Source: Herbidospora galbida (GTDB lineage Bacteria > Actinomycetota > Actinomycetes > Streptosporangiales > Streptosporangiaceae). From it: a DNA stretch of 64,000 nucleotides. Numbering within the stretch: position 1 is the stretch's first letter; every line of letters starts with the position of its first letter. Positions 1 to 9,685 of this stretch are shown here, piece after piece. The stretch is from NCBI RefSeq assembly GCF_005233835.1, contig NZ_SZQA01000036.1, positions 26,326 through 90,325 on the forward strand, written 5' to 3'. The translations under genes were made by a program, and so were the position numbers. The notes under the pieces are model-generated. The model was not told the DNA's origin. It saw nothing but the letters and a program-made list of their open reading frames with translations, and did no database searches.

Positions 1-37
1 ATCTTTCTGCCTGAGGCGCTGGCAGGTCTAATGGGTT

Positions 38-304
38 GTGGACCATCTCTACTTCAACCTCGGGTCGGTGGCTGGCGGCGCCTGCTTTGAGGTCGAGCTG
101 CGCGGCTCGGCCGCCCGGGTCTGCCTGATGGACGACGACGAGTACCAGGCTTACCTGGACGGTGACGCCTACGAGTACTACGGCGGCTTCTACGACTTCA
201 GCCCCGTTGAGCTGGAGGTGCCGTACGACGGCTATTGGTATCTGGTCATCGACAGCAACGGCCGGAGGGTCAAGGTCAGGGTGGCTCAGATCTTCGACGA
301 CTGA
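38..304 (+). CDS. DUF1883 domain protein
   Basis: This 88-residue acidic protein matches the DUF1883 pattern: an N-terminal LYFNLGSVAGGACFEVEL strand region, then VCLMDDDEYQAY, then a YYGGFYDFSP segment and a final WYLVIDSNGRRVKVRVA strand. The domain is a small all-beta module that in other bacteria occurs alone or fused to TIR domains, so a sensor role in a conflict system is possible; that role is inference. The start is GTG at 38, because the conserved MDHLYF sequence begins there. It lies upstream of two NACHT genes transcribed in the opposite direction. No signal peptide or membrane segment is visible. Confidence 0.7.
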   Translation: MDHLYFNLGSVAGGACFEVELRGSAARVCLMDDDEYQAYLDGDAYEYYGGFYDFSPVELEVPYDGYWYLVIDSNGRRVKVRVAQIFDD

Positions 305-469
305 CGCCGGGGCTACCGGCCGCGCTTGCCGTAGTCGCTTCCCGGATCCAGCCAGCACTGCGATTCGTCGCGTGCCGGTGGTCACCGCGGCGCACGACGA
401 AAGGGGACGCACGCGAGATCAGGGCCCCTGATCTTCCATCTTGCTCAGTGGTTGTCAACCCTCTGATCT

Positions 470-2576
470 TCAGTTCGGGGAAGAGTCAGCGGCGAGGTGA
501 TCCTGGAGATCGGCGTGCCGGAATTGGTAGATCGGGCCGACCGCGCGCAGCAGCCCCAGCCGGTGCGCGTCATCCAGGAACGGCATCAACGCGCGGGGCA
601 GCCGACCTGCCCAGGCAAGCCGGTAGGTGGCGACTAGATACGCCAGCCACGCATGGTGGTTCCCGGATACGAGCCCGACCGCGAGCCCGTCTGCGGACCC
701 TCCCACAAGCCCAAATGCGAGCCCGAACACGAGCCCGCCCATGAGCATGAACGTGGCAGTCCTTACGAGATTCAGGGCGCGGTCGGCTCGCCAACTGGTC
801 ATCGGTGCCGTCGCCCGTTCTGCTCCGGACGGAACCTCAACCCACGTGATTAGCCCGACCACGAGTCCGAACGCGAGCCCGAACGCGAGCCCAAGCACAA
901 GCCCAAACACAAGCCCGCCCACGATTCCGCTCACGAGTCCGAATGCGAGCCCGAACACAAGTCCGCCCGCGAGCCCGAACGCGAGCCCGCCCGCGAGCTG
1001 CGACACCCGACCGTGTAGGCGGAGATTTGTTAATCCCGGTTCCTCCAAAAGCCATGACCCGCCCATGAGCCCGAACACAAGCCCGACCATAAGCCCGAAC
1101 ACAAGCCCGAACACAAGCCCGAACACAAGCCCGAACACAAGCCCTAACGCGAGCCCGCTCGCGAACCTGATTGTGGCCGTGAACATGCGGGTGCCCTGAG
1201 CGAGGCGCCACCAAGCGATGTCGCGGGTGGGCGCGCTGCCATCTGGGGGGCGGGTCATGGTTCGGGCAAGGTAGGCCAGCCATCGGCGGGTCTGGACGGG
1301 GTCGTGGCGGTGGCGGGGCCGGAAGGGGTCGGCGGGGTCGGCACTGGGCGAGCGTGTAGTGACGAGTGCGGGGATGAGCTGGTCGAACAGGTGGCCGCGC
1401 AGTTGGTCGGAGTCAGGGAACCGGACAGGATCCAGCAGCGGTGCGGGGTCGACGCGGCCGTCGATGTAGACGACGCGCAGAAGCCACAGACCTAAAGCAG
1501 TTCTGGCAACCGCAGCCAGCGTCGCGCCGGGATGCACCGTCATGGCGGCGGGTGCCGTGCGTAGCACAGCCAGGACTTGCTCCCATTTGGCCTGTGGCTG
1601 TGGGGGAAGGCATCGTTTCAGATATGCGGCGGCCGCCTTCGGGATGACGGGCTGGGGCTCGATGACCATGGCCGAGGTGAGCACATCTCCTGCGCCCCGG
1701 ACGGTGTGGCGGAACTCGCTAGTCCGGGCTGGTCGCGATCAGCTGATCGGTTTTGGACAGGGACTGGTTCAGCGCCACGATGACGGCCTGCTGCGCAGGA
1801 GGGGGGAGTTCATCTAAGCCGTCCAGAACCGGCAGAATGTGCCCGCGCGCGGCCAGCATCTCGGCCATCCCGGCAGGCAGGTCCGGTGCGCGCAGCGCGG
1901 GGTAGTCCTGAGCGAGCCGGGCTGCCAACCACTGGTGCAGGCGAGGGAAAGCCTCGGTGTCCCAGTCGGCCATGGGCATCAGCACCGGCACCGGTTCATC
2001 GGGGTGGGCGGCGCGGGTCGCCATCAGTTCGCGGATCAGCTGGACGGCCAGGGTGGTTTTGCCGGTTCCAGGGTCTCCGAGGATGACCAGTCGGCGGCGG
2101 CGCATGCTGCGGAACTTGCCGGTCAGGGCGGCGATGTCGGCGCTGGAGGCGGTCAGCCGCCGCAGCCCCGGGGTGAGGTTGGCCGGCTGATCCATCACCG
2201 CCACGATGGCGGTCTGCCGCCATCGCACCGGGATCGGGTCGGGGTCATCCAGCGAGCGCAGCGTGACTTCGGTCTTCCACTGCTGTTCCACCAGCCCGGC
2301 CAGCACGTCTTTGGCGTGGTCCAGGTGTGCTGAGGTAACCGCCGGCCGGGCCGTCGAGCGTCGCCACCACAGCCATAACGGCACCAGCACCGTCGGAACC
2401 ACCAGGACAACGCCGACCAGTTGGGCCACGTTCGCCGCCGCTTGTAACCCATCCTTGCCGCTCAGCGCCCAGCCGATGAGTGCCAGCAGCCCAGTCACGC
2501 CTGCCACGCCGGCCCACCAGGTCAGCGCGTACCGCCACGAACCGCCCCACCTCGCCATGACCAAATCCTGCGCCAT
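470..2576 (-). pseudogene. Membrane NACHT NTPase, copy 1 (frameshifted)
   Basis: The 5' part (2576-1719) encodes two N-terminal membrane helices, a Walker A motif (GDPGTGKTT) and a Walker B-like LPVLDGLDELP, typical of NACHT STAND NTPases. The reading frame stops at TAG near 1719. The rest continues in another frame (from about 1730 to 470). Compared with the neighbouring paralogue, one extra base in the run at 1726-1728 (AGCCCGG against AGCCGG) explains the break; removing it restores TSRTSEFRHTVRGAGD. The C-terminal half carries many GLVF and GLAF four-residue repeats resembling membrane helices and ends in a conserved FRHADLQDHLAA segment. The family senses invaders or signals in NTP-dependent conflict systems. 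A sequencing error cannot be excluded. Confidence 0.75.
849..1160. repeat. 12-bp tandem repeat arrays in NACHT copy 1
   Basis: Imperfect 12-bp units of the type GCCCGAACACAA recur in two blocks, about 849-1000 and 1063-1160. On the coding (minus) strand they encode four-residue GLVF units. The most regular run is at about 1072-1145. Confidence 0.8.
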
Positions 2577-2641
2577 CCGGCCTCAGCACACCCACGAGGG
2601 AAACGAACTGTGACTAACCCGCATCCGCTGGATGCGTGGAT

Positions 2642-2677
2642 GAATACGACACAGTCGAATACGTCACGGTGCCAGTC
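2642..2677 (-). promoter_or_regulatory. 36-bp conserved upstream element, NACHT copy 1
   Basis: This stretch is identical over 36 bp to 5038-5073 and lies the same 66 bp upstream of the NACHT start codon. It contains two GAATACG direct repeats. Its conservation and fixed spacing suggest a promoter or regulator site; no clear -35/-10 pair was assigned. Confidence 0.5.
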
Positions 2678-2690
2678 AACCCTCTGATAT

Positions 2691-4972
2691 TCAGCGCGGT
2701 GGCGGATCGGCGGCGAGATGGTCCTGGAGATCGGCGTGCCGGAACTGGTAAACCGGACCGACCGCGCGCAGCAGGCCCAGCCGGTGTGCGTCATCCAGGA
2801 ATGGCATCAACGTGCGAGGCAGATGGCCCGCCCGGGCCAACCGGTAGGTGGTAATTAGATACGCCAGCCACGCACGGTGGTTCCCGACCGTGAGCCCGAC
2901 CGTTAACCCGACCCCGAGCCCGACCCCGAGCCCGGTCCCGAGCCCAGCCGTGAGCCTGGCCGCCGCGAGCCCGGCCGCGAGCCCGGCCGCGAGCCCGAAC
3001 GCGAGCCCGAACGTGGTGGCCCGCATGAGATTTAAGGCACGGTCAGCTCGCCAACTGGCCATTGGTGCCGTTGCATGTTCTGTTGTGGCCGGGACCTCAG
3101 CCCACTCCATTAGCCCGAACGTGAGCCCGAACGGGACCCCAACCACGAGCCCGACCGCGATCCCGGCCGCGATCCCGGCCGCGATCCCGTCCACGAGCCC
3201 GAACACGAGCCCGACCGCGATCCCGACCACGAGCCCGAACACGAGCCCGACCGCAAGCCTGCGGGCGAGCAGCGCCTCTCGACCTTGCAGGCGGAGGTTG
3301 GCGAACCCTGGTTCATCCGATGGCCATGACCCGACCGTGAGCCCGACCTCGAGCCCGACCTTGAGCCCGACATCGAGCCCGCCAGCGAGCCCGACCGCAA
3401 GCCCGACCTCGAGCCCGACCTCGAGCCCGACCTCGAGCCCGACCTCGAGCCCGACCTCGAGCCCGACCTCGAGCCCGACCTTGAGCCCGACATCGAGCCC
3501 GCCAGCGAGCCCAATCGCGAGCTCGAATACGAGCCCGATTGCGAGCCCGGAGATGAGCCCGACCGCGAGCCTGGATGTGATGGTGAGGCTGCGGGTTGTC
3601 TGGGCCAGGCGCCACCAGGCGAAGTCGCGGGTGGGTGGGCTGCCATCTGGAGGATGGGTCATGGTGCGGGCCAGGTAGGCCAGCCATCGGCGAGCTTGGC
3701 CGGGGTTGTGGCGTCGGCGGGGCCGGAAGGGGTCGGCGGGGTCGGTGCTGGGTGGGCGTGTGGTGATGAGGGCGGGGATGAGCTGGTCGAACAGGTGGCC
3801 ACGCATCTGTTCGGGGCCGGGGAAGTGGCCGGGGTCCAGGAGTGGCGTCGGGTCGGCGCGGCCGTCGATGTAGACCACGCGCAGCAACCACAGGCCCAAG
3901 GCGGTGCTGGCGACCGCGGCCAGCGTCGCGTCGGGATTCTCTGCGGTCGTGCTGGAGGGCGTCGTGCGTAGGACGGACAGGATCTGCTCCCATCCCGCCG
4001 ACGGCTGTGGCGGCAGGCAGCGCTCCAGGTAGGCCGCGGCCGTCTTCGGGGTGACGGGCTGGGGTTCGATGACCAGGGCCGAGGTGAGGACGTCTCCCGC
4101 GCCGTCGACGGCGCGGGCGAACTCGGTGGTCCGGCTGGTGACGATCAGCTGATCAGTGTCGGCCAGTGACCGGTTCAGCGCCACGATGAGGGCCTGCTGC
4201 ACGGCAGGAGGGAGCTCGTCCAGGCCGTCCAGAACCGGCAAGATATGTCCGCGCGCGGCGAGCGCCTCCGCCATGTCAGCGGGCTGGTCGGGTGCGCGTA
4301 GCGCGGGGTAGTCCTGATCGAGTCGGGCGGCCAGCCATTGGTGCAGTCGGGGGAAAACCTCGGTGTCCCAGCTGGCCACCGACATCAGCACCGGCACCGG
4401 GTCGGCGGGATGGTCTGCCCGGGTGGCCAGTAGTTCGCGGACCAGCTGGACGGCCAGGGTGGTCTTGCCGGTGCCGGGGCCGCCGAGGATGACCAGGCGG
4501 CGGCGGTTCATACTGCGGAACTTTTCGACCGCGGCGGCGATGTCGTTGCTGGAGGCGGTCAGCCGCCGCAGACCGGGGGTGAGGTTTGCGGGTTTGTCTA
4601 TGATCGCTTTAGTGCGGGTCAGGCGCCAACGCAGGCCGGGTCATCCACCGATCGCAGCGTCGCCTCGGTCTTCCACTGCTGTTCCACCACCCCGGCCAGG
4701 ACGTCCTTGGCGTGGTCGACGTGTGCGGAAGTGACCGCTGGCCTTGCTGTCGAGCGCCACCGCCACAGCCATAACGGCACCAGCAACGTTGGGACCACCA
4801 GGACGACACCGACCAGCTGGGCCAGGTTCGCCGCTGTCTGCAGCCCGTCCTTACCGCTCAGGGCCCAGCCGATGAGTGCCAGCAGCCCGGTCACGCATGC
4901 CACGCTGGCCCACCAGGTCAGCGCGTACCGCCACGAACCGCCCCGCCTCGCCATGATCAAATCCTGAGTCAT
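2691..4972 (-). pseudogene. Membrane NACHT NTPase, copy 2 (frameshifted)
   Basis: This is a paralogue of copy 1. The start at 4972 (MTQDLIMARR) aligns with the copy 1 start. The N-terminal membrane region runs in one frame and stops near 4619. The NACHT domain (Walker A GGPGTGKTT, Walker B LPVLDGLDELPP) continues in another frame to 2691. Alignment with copy 1 shows about 10 bp missing around 4630-4645, where DPDPIPVRW should be; restoring the frame yields WRLTRTKAIIDKPANLT. The downstream part could still be translated alone from the ATG at 4511, giving a 606-residue NTPase without the membrane anchor. Its C-terminal half carries seven consecutive GLEV units and related GLDV and GLKV units. 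Confidence 0.72.
3117..3570. repeat. 12-bp tandem repeat arrays in NACHT copy 2
   Basis: Units of the type GAGCCCGACCTC recur, with the most perfect run at about 3403-3480. A higher-order repeat is visible: the segment starting at 3361 recurs 120 bp later at 3481. On the coding strand the units encode GLEV, placing a glutamate every four residues, unlike the hydrophobic GLVF of copy 1. Confidence 0.8.
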
Positions 4973-5037
4973 TCCGTCCCAGGACACCCGCAGCAGGCAC
5001 GAACCGTGACCAACCCGCATCCGCCGAGTGCGTGGAC

Positions 5038-5073
5038 GAATACGACACAGTCGAATACGTCACGGTGCCAGTC
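5038..5073 (-). promoter_or_regulatory. 36-bp conserved upstream element, NACHT copy 2
   Basis: This is the identical partner of 2642-2677, also 66 bp upstream of its NACHT start. It marks the right end of the tandem duplication. Confidence 0.5.
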
Positions 5074-5467
5074 TCGGGTTCTCCGGCAACGCAAAGGGCC
5101 CCGGCGCCGGTGACGGCGTCGGGGCCCTGCTGGTCTTCTGGGATCCTTCTCTGTGTGCCCGGGGCCGGCATCAACGGTCCCCGGCATCTCAGCGATCGGG
5201 CAGGCGCGTGAGCGGGGTCACCGGCAGTCCCGGACCTCCGCCGGGAGGGTCTGCGCGGTCAGGCGGAGCCGGTCGTGTAGGGGTGTCGGTAACGAAGCTG
5301 TCATGAAGTACACGCGTTGACGACCGCCCAAGTCAGCGGGAGGACTTGAGCTCGTTTCCTGGATCGGTGGGTGGGCCCGATCTTGTGCGGCCAGTATTGA
5401 TCCGGATTCGTCGGTTTGCTGCGGGTTCGCGAGACGGCGCCTGCAGCCTGCGAGAGCCGGGTGTGCC
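5074..5467. other. Gene-free stretch between NACHT copy 2 and Tn3 relic
   Basis: No convincing gene was found here. A strong hairpin lies at 5095-5128 (14-bp stem with one wobble pair, arms AGGGCCCCGGCGCC and GGCGTCGGGGCCCT). The right part should contain the left end of the Tn3 element, but no inverted repeat could be identified with confidence. Confidence 0.5.
5095..5128. terminator. Strong GC hairpin, possible terminator
   Basis: A 14-bp stem with a six-base loop separates the NACHT unit from the Tn3 relic. No U-tract follows it in either direction, so it may be an actinobacterial U-less terminator. Confidence 0.4.
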
Positions 5468-7414
5468 GTGGCGCGTGTGCTGGACGAGGACGAGCTCGTC
5501 GGAAACTGGACGCTGGTCGGGGACGAGCTGGCGCTGCTGTCGAACCGCCGCGGCCCGACGAAGCTGGCGTTCGCGTTGTTGTTGCGCTTCTACGCGCTGA
5601 ACGGCAGGTTCCCCAAGGGGCGCTATGAGCTGCCTGACCAGGCGGTCGGCTACGTGGCGCGGCTGGTGAGGATCCCGGCGGAGGATCTGGCGCTGTATGA
5701 GTGGGACGGCCGCACGATCAAGGACCACCGCAAGGACATCCGCGAGTTCTTCGGATTTCGGGAGTGCTCGGTCGCGGACGCTGACAAGGCGGCGGACTTG
5801 CTTGCCGCGGACGTGTGACAAGGAACGGCAGGAAGACCGGGTGCGGGAGGAGCTGCTGGCGCACCTGCGGGAGGAGAAGATCGAGCCTCCTGCCCGGGAC
5901 CGGATCAAACGGATCATCGGATCGGCGATCAGCCAGGCCGAGAAGGCGCAGACCGTCCTGATCGCCAGCCGGGTCCCGCCCGAGGCGGTCGCCCGGATGC
6001 TGGCGTTGATCGCGAGGACTTCCGACCCGGGCGCGGGGGACGACGGTGAGGACGGGGATGAGGGCGCGTTGTTCGACGCGGCCGAGCTGTCCGGGGCGGA
6101 TGTGTTCGCGCGGATCCGGGAGGAGCCGGGAAACGTGAGCGTGAAGACGATTGAGAAGGAGGTGGCCAAGCTCAAGGCGGTCCGTCAGGTCGGTCTGCCC
6201 GACGACCTATTCAGCGACGTCGCGCCGAGGATTCTCGCGTCGTTGCGGGCGCGGGTGGCGGCCGAGGCACCCAGCCAGTTGCGGCGGCCTCCGCACGACA
6301 TCAAGGTGACGCTGTTGGCCGCTTACCTGTCGTGCCGCGGCCGCGAGATCACCGACACCCTCGTCGACTTGCTGATCGCGACGGTGCACCGGATCAACGC
6401 CCGCGCGGACACGAAGGTGACCGGCGATTTCGTGGCGGAGCTGAAGCGGGTGTCGGGCAAGGAGACCATCTTGTTCAAGATGGCCGAGGCCGCGTTGGAG
6501 GCACCTGAGTCCCGGGTCGAGGACGTGATCTATCCGGCGGTGCCGGGCGGTCACAAGACGCTGGTGTCGCTGCTGCACGAGTTCAAGGCCAAAGGGACGT
6601 CGTACCGGCAGCACAAGCAGCGGGTGTTCAAGGCCTCCTACACCAACCACTACCGGACCGGCCTGATCCAGATCATCGAGGCGCTGGAGTTCGGGTCGAC
6701 GAACACGGTGCACGCGCCGATGATGGACGCATTGGCGCTGATCAAACGCTACAAGGCCGAGCAGTCGAACCGGATCAAGTGCTACGCGCTCGGCGAGCGC
6801 GTTCCGGTCGACGGCGTGATGCCGACGGAGCTGGTAGAGCTGATGTACTGGGCCGACAGCCAGCGCCGTCAGCGGATCCTGCGGACGGTGTATGAGTGCG
6901 GGGTGTTCCAGAGCCTGCGCGACAAGCTGCGCTGCAAGGAGATCTGGGTGGTCGGGGCGGACCGGTGGCGCAACCCCGACGACGACCTCCCCACCGACTA
7001 CGAGGTACGCCGCTTCGAGAACTACGCCAAACTCCGCAAGCCCCTCGATCCGAGCGTGTTCATCGACGAGCTGCGCGACGAGCTCGACTTCGAACTGTCC
7101 CAGCTCAATGACGCGCTCGGTGGCCGAGGACTGCCCTGGTTGAAGATCTCCGACCGCAAGACCGGCGCGATCCAGCTGTCCCCGCTGGACGCGGCGCCCG
7201 AGCCGGTCAACCTGCGGCGGCTCAAGGCTGCGATCCGGGCCCGGTGGGGCGTGGTGCCGCTGATGGACATGTTCGCTGAGACCGCGCTGCGCACCAGCTG
7301 CCTGTCCGTCCTCAACCCGGTCGGTGTGCGTAGCGAACTCGACCCGCAGGAGCTGTTCGAACGGCTGCTCCTGGTGATCTACGCCTACGGGACTGGCACC
7401 GGGATCCGGGCCGC
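5468..7414 (+). pseudogene. tnpA: Tn3-family transposase, frameshifted and 3'-truncated
   Basis: The first 116 codons (5468-5818) form a DUF4158-type N-terminal domain of Tn3 transposases (LALLSNRRGPTKLAFALLLRFY, GRTIKDHRKDIREFFGFRE). The frame breaks at about 5812-5818 and continues in another frame with REELLAHLREEKIEPPARDRIKRII and then the central transposase region (PMMDALALIKRYK, ERLLLVIYAYGTGTGIRA). Homology ends at about 7414, where the sequence becomes the antisense of a CATRA gene. Tn3 transposases are usually near 1000 residues; about 650 are recognisable, so much of the C-terminal catalytic region, the resolvase and the right end are gone. It is a dead remnant. Confidence 0.85.
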
Positions 7415-8315
7415 GGCGGCCATCGGCCACCGCGGCGATCTCCCGGGCGCGTTCACGGGAGGCGTCGGCGTAGGCCAGGTCGTCGTCGAGCCGGAGCAGG
7501 AACCAGTCGGCCAGCGCCAGGTCGTCGGCCAGTGCCGTCACTCTCATGTTGTGGCGGGCGATCTCCACGGTCCGCCGCATCTCCCGCAGCCGCGTGAGGG
7601 TCCAGATCAGTCCGGCGGCGGCCGTCTGCCGTTCGGTCAGTTCGAGCCGGGCCGACGCGGAGACCTCCCCGCCGAGCATCGTCAGGAGCGTGTCGGCCTG
7701 CTCGTCCACCCGTCGCCGCGCGGCGCGGATCGCGCGACCGTCCTCGTACACGCGCAACTGGTAACGGATCTTCGCGGCGTGCAGCAGATGGCGCGGGAGG
7801 GGCGCCAGGCGATCGTCGCCCGAGGTCCACGCCCAGGCGTCCAGCCCCGCCTCCAGGGACCGCGGCGCCACCAGCAGGAACGTCCGCGACGAGCGGTCGT
7901 CTCCGCCGTCGCCGGTCTCCCGGACCGCCACCCCGTCGACGATCGTGTCGGCCTCGGGCGGGGAACCGTAGCCGACGAACAGCAGGCACTCTCCGACGGC
8001 CCAGTCCCGGGTGTCGCCCGCGCAGTCGCGCCACACCCGGGCGAGGTCGCCCCAGGCCGACCCGGTCAGGGCCAGGCTGAGCACCCGCATGTCGTGTTCG
8101 TCGCGCAGGATCGCCTGCCGCAGGGGTTCCCCGGCGGCGGTCAGCACCCGTACCCGCCCCACCGTCTTCTCCACGGTTTCCAGCCGTCCGGCGAGGGCCT
8201 CCCAGGCGCGTTCCAGGCGCTCTGTCCGCTCGGCGGCGTCCGGGCCGGTCAGCGCCACGAAGAGGTGGACGATCAGCCCGGGATCGGCCAGTCCGGGTAA
8301 GTCAGGGGGCGTCAT
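7415..8315 (-). pseudogene. CATRA conflict-system protein, 3'-truncated
   Basis: The N-terminal region (LIVHLFVALTGPDAAERTE, AILRDEHDMRVLSLALTG, GECLLFVGY) fits the CATRA (caspase and TPR repeat associated) N-terminal domain. A helical segment follows (KIRYQLRVYEDGRAIR, TVEIARHNMRVTALADD, LDDDLAYADASRERAREIAAVAD). Homology stops at about 7415, where the Tn3 relic begins in antisense. The frame stays open to 6207 only because the antisense of the transposase lacks stops, so a 702-codon chimera is formally readable. The usual membrane C-terminus and any downstream caspase or CHAT effector are missing. The start at 8315 overlaps the small partner gene by 14 bp. Confidence 0.65.
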
Positions 8316-8580
8316 CGGCGGGCTCCGGTTCGGCCGCGCCCAACTTGTGGATCAGCTCGTTGACCCGGTCGCGCAGCTCCGCGGGCATGGGAATCTCGGG
8401 CGGATCGCCGAATCGGGTGACGATCCTCGCCGGTCCCGCCAGTTCGAGGTACCCGAGGTCGGCCGCCACGTCGTCGGAGGCGGCGAGGGTGCGGACCGCA
8501 GCGTCCACGGCGGCCCAGCCGGTCGCCGGGAGGCTCCACTTCAGGGAACGGCGGAGCAGGTCCACCGCGTCGTCGTGCAT
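8302..8580 (-). CDS. CATRA-associated small protein
   Basis: This 92-residue protein has the layout expected of the small CATRA partner: an N-terminal helix with LLRRSLKWSLPATGWAAVDAAV, a central D-x-x-x-x-LGYLELAGPARI motif and a C-terminal LRDRVNELIHKLG helix. The ATG at 8580 was chosen because GGAGG precedes it at normal spacing; an upstream start at 8634 adds a low-complexity leader. The stop overlaps the CATRA start, indicating translational coupling. It is intact although its partner is truncated. The function within CATRA systems is inferred from family context only. Confidence 0.6.
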   Translation of the reverse strand: MHDDAVDLLRRSLKWSLPATGWAAVDAAVRTLAASDDVAADLGYLELAGPARIVTRFGDPPEIPMPAELRDRVNELIHKLGAAEPEPADDAP

Positions 8581-8646
8581 GCCGCCTCCATGGTGAAGGG
8601 ACCCGCCGCGCTCATTCTGACGGGCCTGCGACACACGTGGAAGGGG

Positions 8647-8988
8647 TCAGCGCTTGCGGCGGATCGCCGCGGCCATGTTGACCAGGACGATGCCCGACCA
8701 CGCCAGCAGGAGGCCGAAGCTGCCGGCCTGGCTGACCGCGATGGCGGTCAGCGGGACGCCGATGCCCAGCGATCCCAGGGCGATCGGGATGTGGCTGTTG
8801 TCGGGCTTGGTGGGCTTGACCTCCTGACGCCGGGCCACCTCGGCCTGAACGCGCGCGGTGATCTCGCTGTCGAGCTTCTCGATGAACGAGTCGACCAACG
8901 CGTCTTCGTAGGCCGGGCCCAGATCGCGGCGGGCGGCCAGGGTGGCGCGCAGGTCCTCATGCGGGAGAGATGTGTCAGGCACGTCCAT
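8647..8988 (-). CDS. Small two-helix membrane protein
   Basis: This 113-residue protein has a soluble N-terminal part (RRDLGPAYEDALVDSFIEKLDSEITARVQAEVARR) that looks helical and coiled-coil prone. Two membrane helices follow (about residues 66-85 and 88-107) and a basic tail (AAIRRKR). The pattern is common among uncharacterised actinobacterial membrane proteins. The start is ATG at 8988; an upstream-extended frame exists but has no sensible composition. It is transcribed towards the CATRA genes and divergently from the hydrolase gene. No function can be assigned. Confidence 0.7.
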   Translation of the reverse strand: MDVPDTSLPHEDLRATLAARRDLGPAYEDALVDSFIEKLDSEITARVQAEVARRQEVKPTKPDNSHIPIALGSLGIGVPLTAIAVSQAGSFGLLLAWSGIVLVNMAAAIRRKR

Positions 8989-9076
8989 AAATGTGGCATA
9001 ACCCCTGTGGGGCGTCATCATCCATTCGGATGACACGGCGGTCATGCGACGGGTGGACCCGCGATAACGTGCGGTT

Positions 9077-9667
9077 ATGCAGATCGACACACCCCACGGG
9101 CCGGGGCTGGCAGAGATCGACGACCCCGGTTCGGCGGGGCTCGTCCTGCTGCTGACGCACGGGTCGGCCGGGGGAGTCGACGCGCCCGACCTGCTCGCGG
9201 TGCGCGACGCGTGCCTGGCCGAGGGGATCGCCGTCGCCCGGATCACCCAGCCGTTCCGGCTCCGGGGGGCGCGGGCGCCGGGGTCGGCCGTCCGGCAGGA
9301 CGAGAGCTGGGTGGCCATCGCCGCGGCGGTCAAGGAGCGCTTCCCGGGTCTGCCGGTGGCCCAAGGGGGGCGGAGCAACGGGGCGCGGGTCGCCTGCCGT
9401 ACGGCCGGGGAGGTCGGGGCCGTCGGGGTGGTGGCGCTGGCGTTTCCGCTGCATCCGCCCGGTCACCCGGAGAAGTCACGGGCCGCCGAGCTGCGCGGCG
9501 CGGGGGCGGGAGTGCTGGTGATCAACGGTGACCGTGATCCGTTCGGGGTGCCTGATGAGGCGGACGCGGAACGGCTGGTCGTGCTGCCCGGAGAGAATCA
9601 CGATCTCCGGAAGAACCCCGCCCTCATCGGGGCGGAGGTGGCGCGCTGGCTGGCCGCGCGCCGGTGA
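9077..9667 (+). CDS. Alpha/beta hydrolase, KANL3/Tex30-like
   Basis: This 196-residue protein has a small alpha/beta hydrolase core: LLLTHGSAGGVDAPDLLAV near the N-terminus, the nucleophile elbow GGRSNGAR at about residue 98, an acidic position in INGDRDPFG and a late histidine in PGENHDL. The family is often annotated as KANL3/Tex30 or dienelactone-hydrolase-like; substrates are unknown. The ATG at 9077 follows a -10-like TAACGT by six bases, so a leaderless transcript is likely. It is divergent from the small membrane protein gene and convergent with the DUF5999 gene. Confidence 0.75.
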   Translation: MQIDTPHGPGLAEIDDPGSAGLVLLLTHGSAGGVDAPDLLAVRDACLAEGIAVARITQPFRLRGARAPGSAVRQDESWVAIAAAVKERFPGLPVAQGGRSNGARVACRTAGEVGAVGVVALAFPLHPPGHPEKSRAAELRGAGAGVLVINGDRDPFGVPDEADAERLVVLPGENHDLRKNPALIGAEVARWLAARR

Positions 9668-9685
9668 TCCCCCGTGGTCGCCGCG

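Larger units (their letters stand above)
453..5073. repeat. Tandem duplication of a NACHT gene unit
   Basis: Two diverged copies of one gene unit lie head to tail, roughly 453-2677 and 2671-5073. Each contains a 3' end beginning AACCCTCTGAT, the coding region, and a 36-bp upstream element placed exactly 66 bp before the start codon. The unit junctions meet within the shared sequence at about 2671-2685. Both genes are transcribed leftwards. The copies differ mainly in repeat arrays and in single-base to 10-base lesions. Confidence 0.75.

Noticed and set aside
849..3570. Repeat arrays as a CRISPR
   Set aside because: Units are 12 bp, lack spacers, lie in frame inside coding regions and have no cas genes nearby.
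5299..5467. Left inverted repeat of the Tn3 element
   Set aside because: No sequence resembling a 38-bp Tn3-type end could be recognised, and the right end is lost, so there is nothing to pair it with.
6207..7414. C-terminal 400 codons of the 702-codon CATRA frame
   Set aside because: This part is antisense to the transposase and has no protein-like pattern; it is open only by chance.
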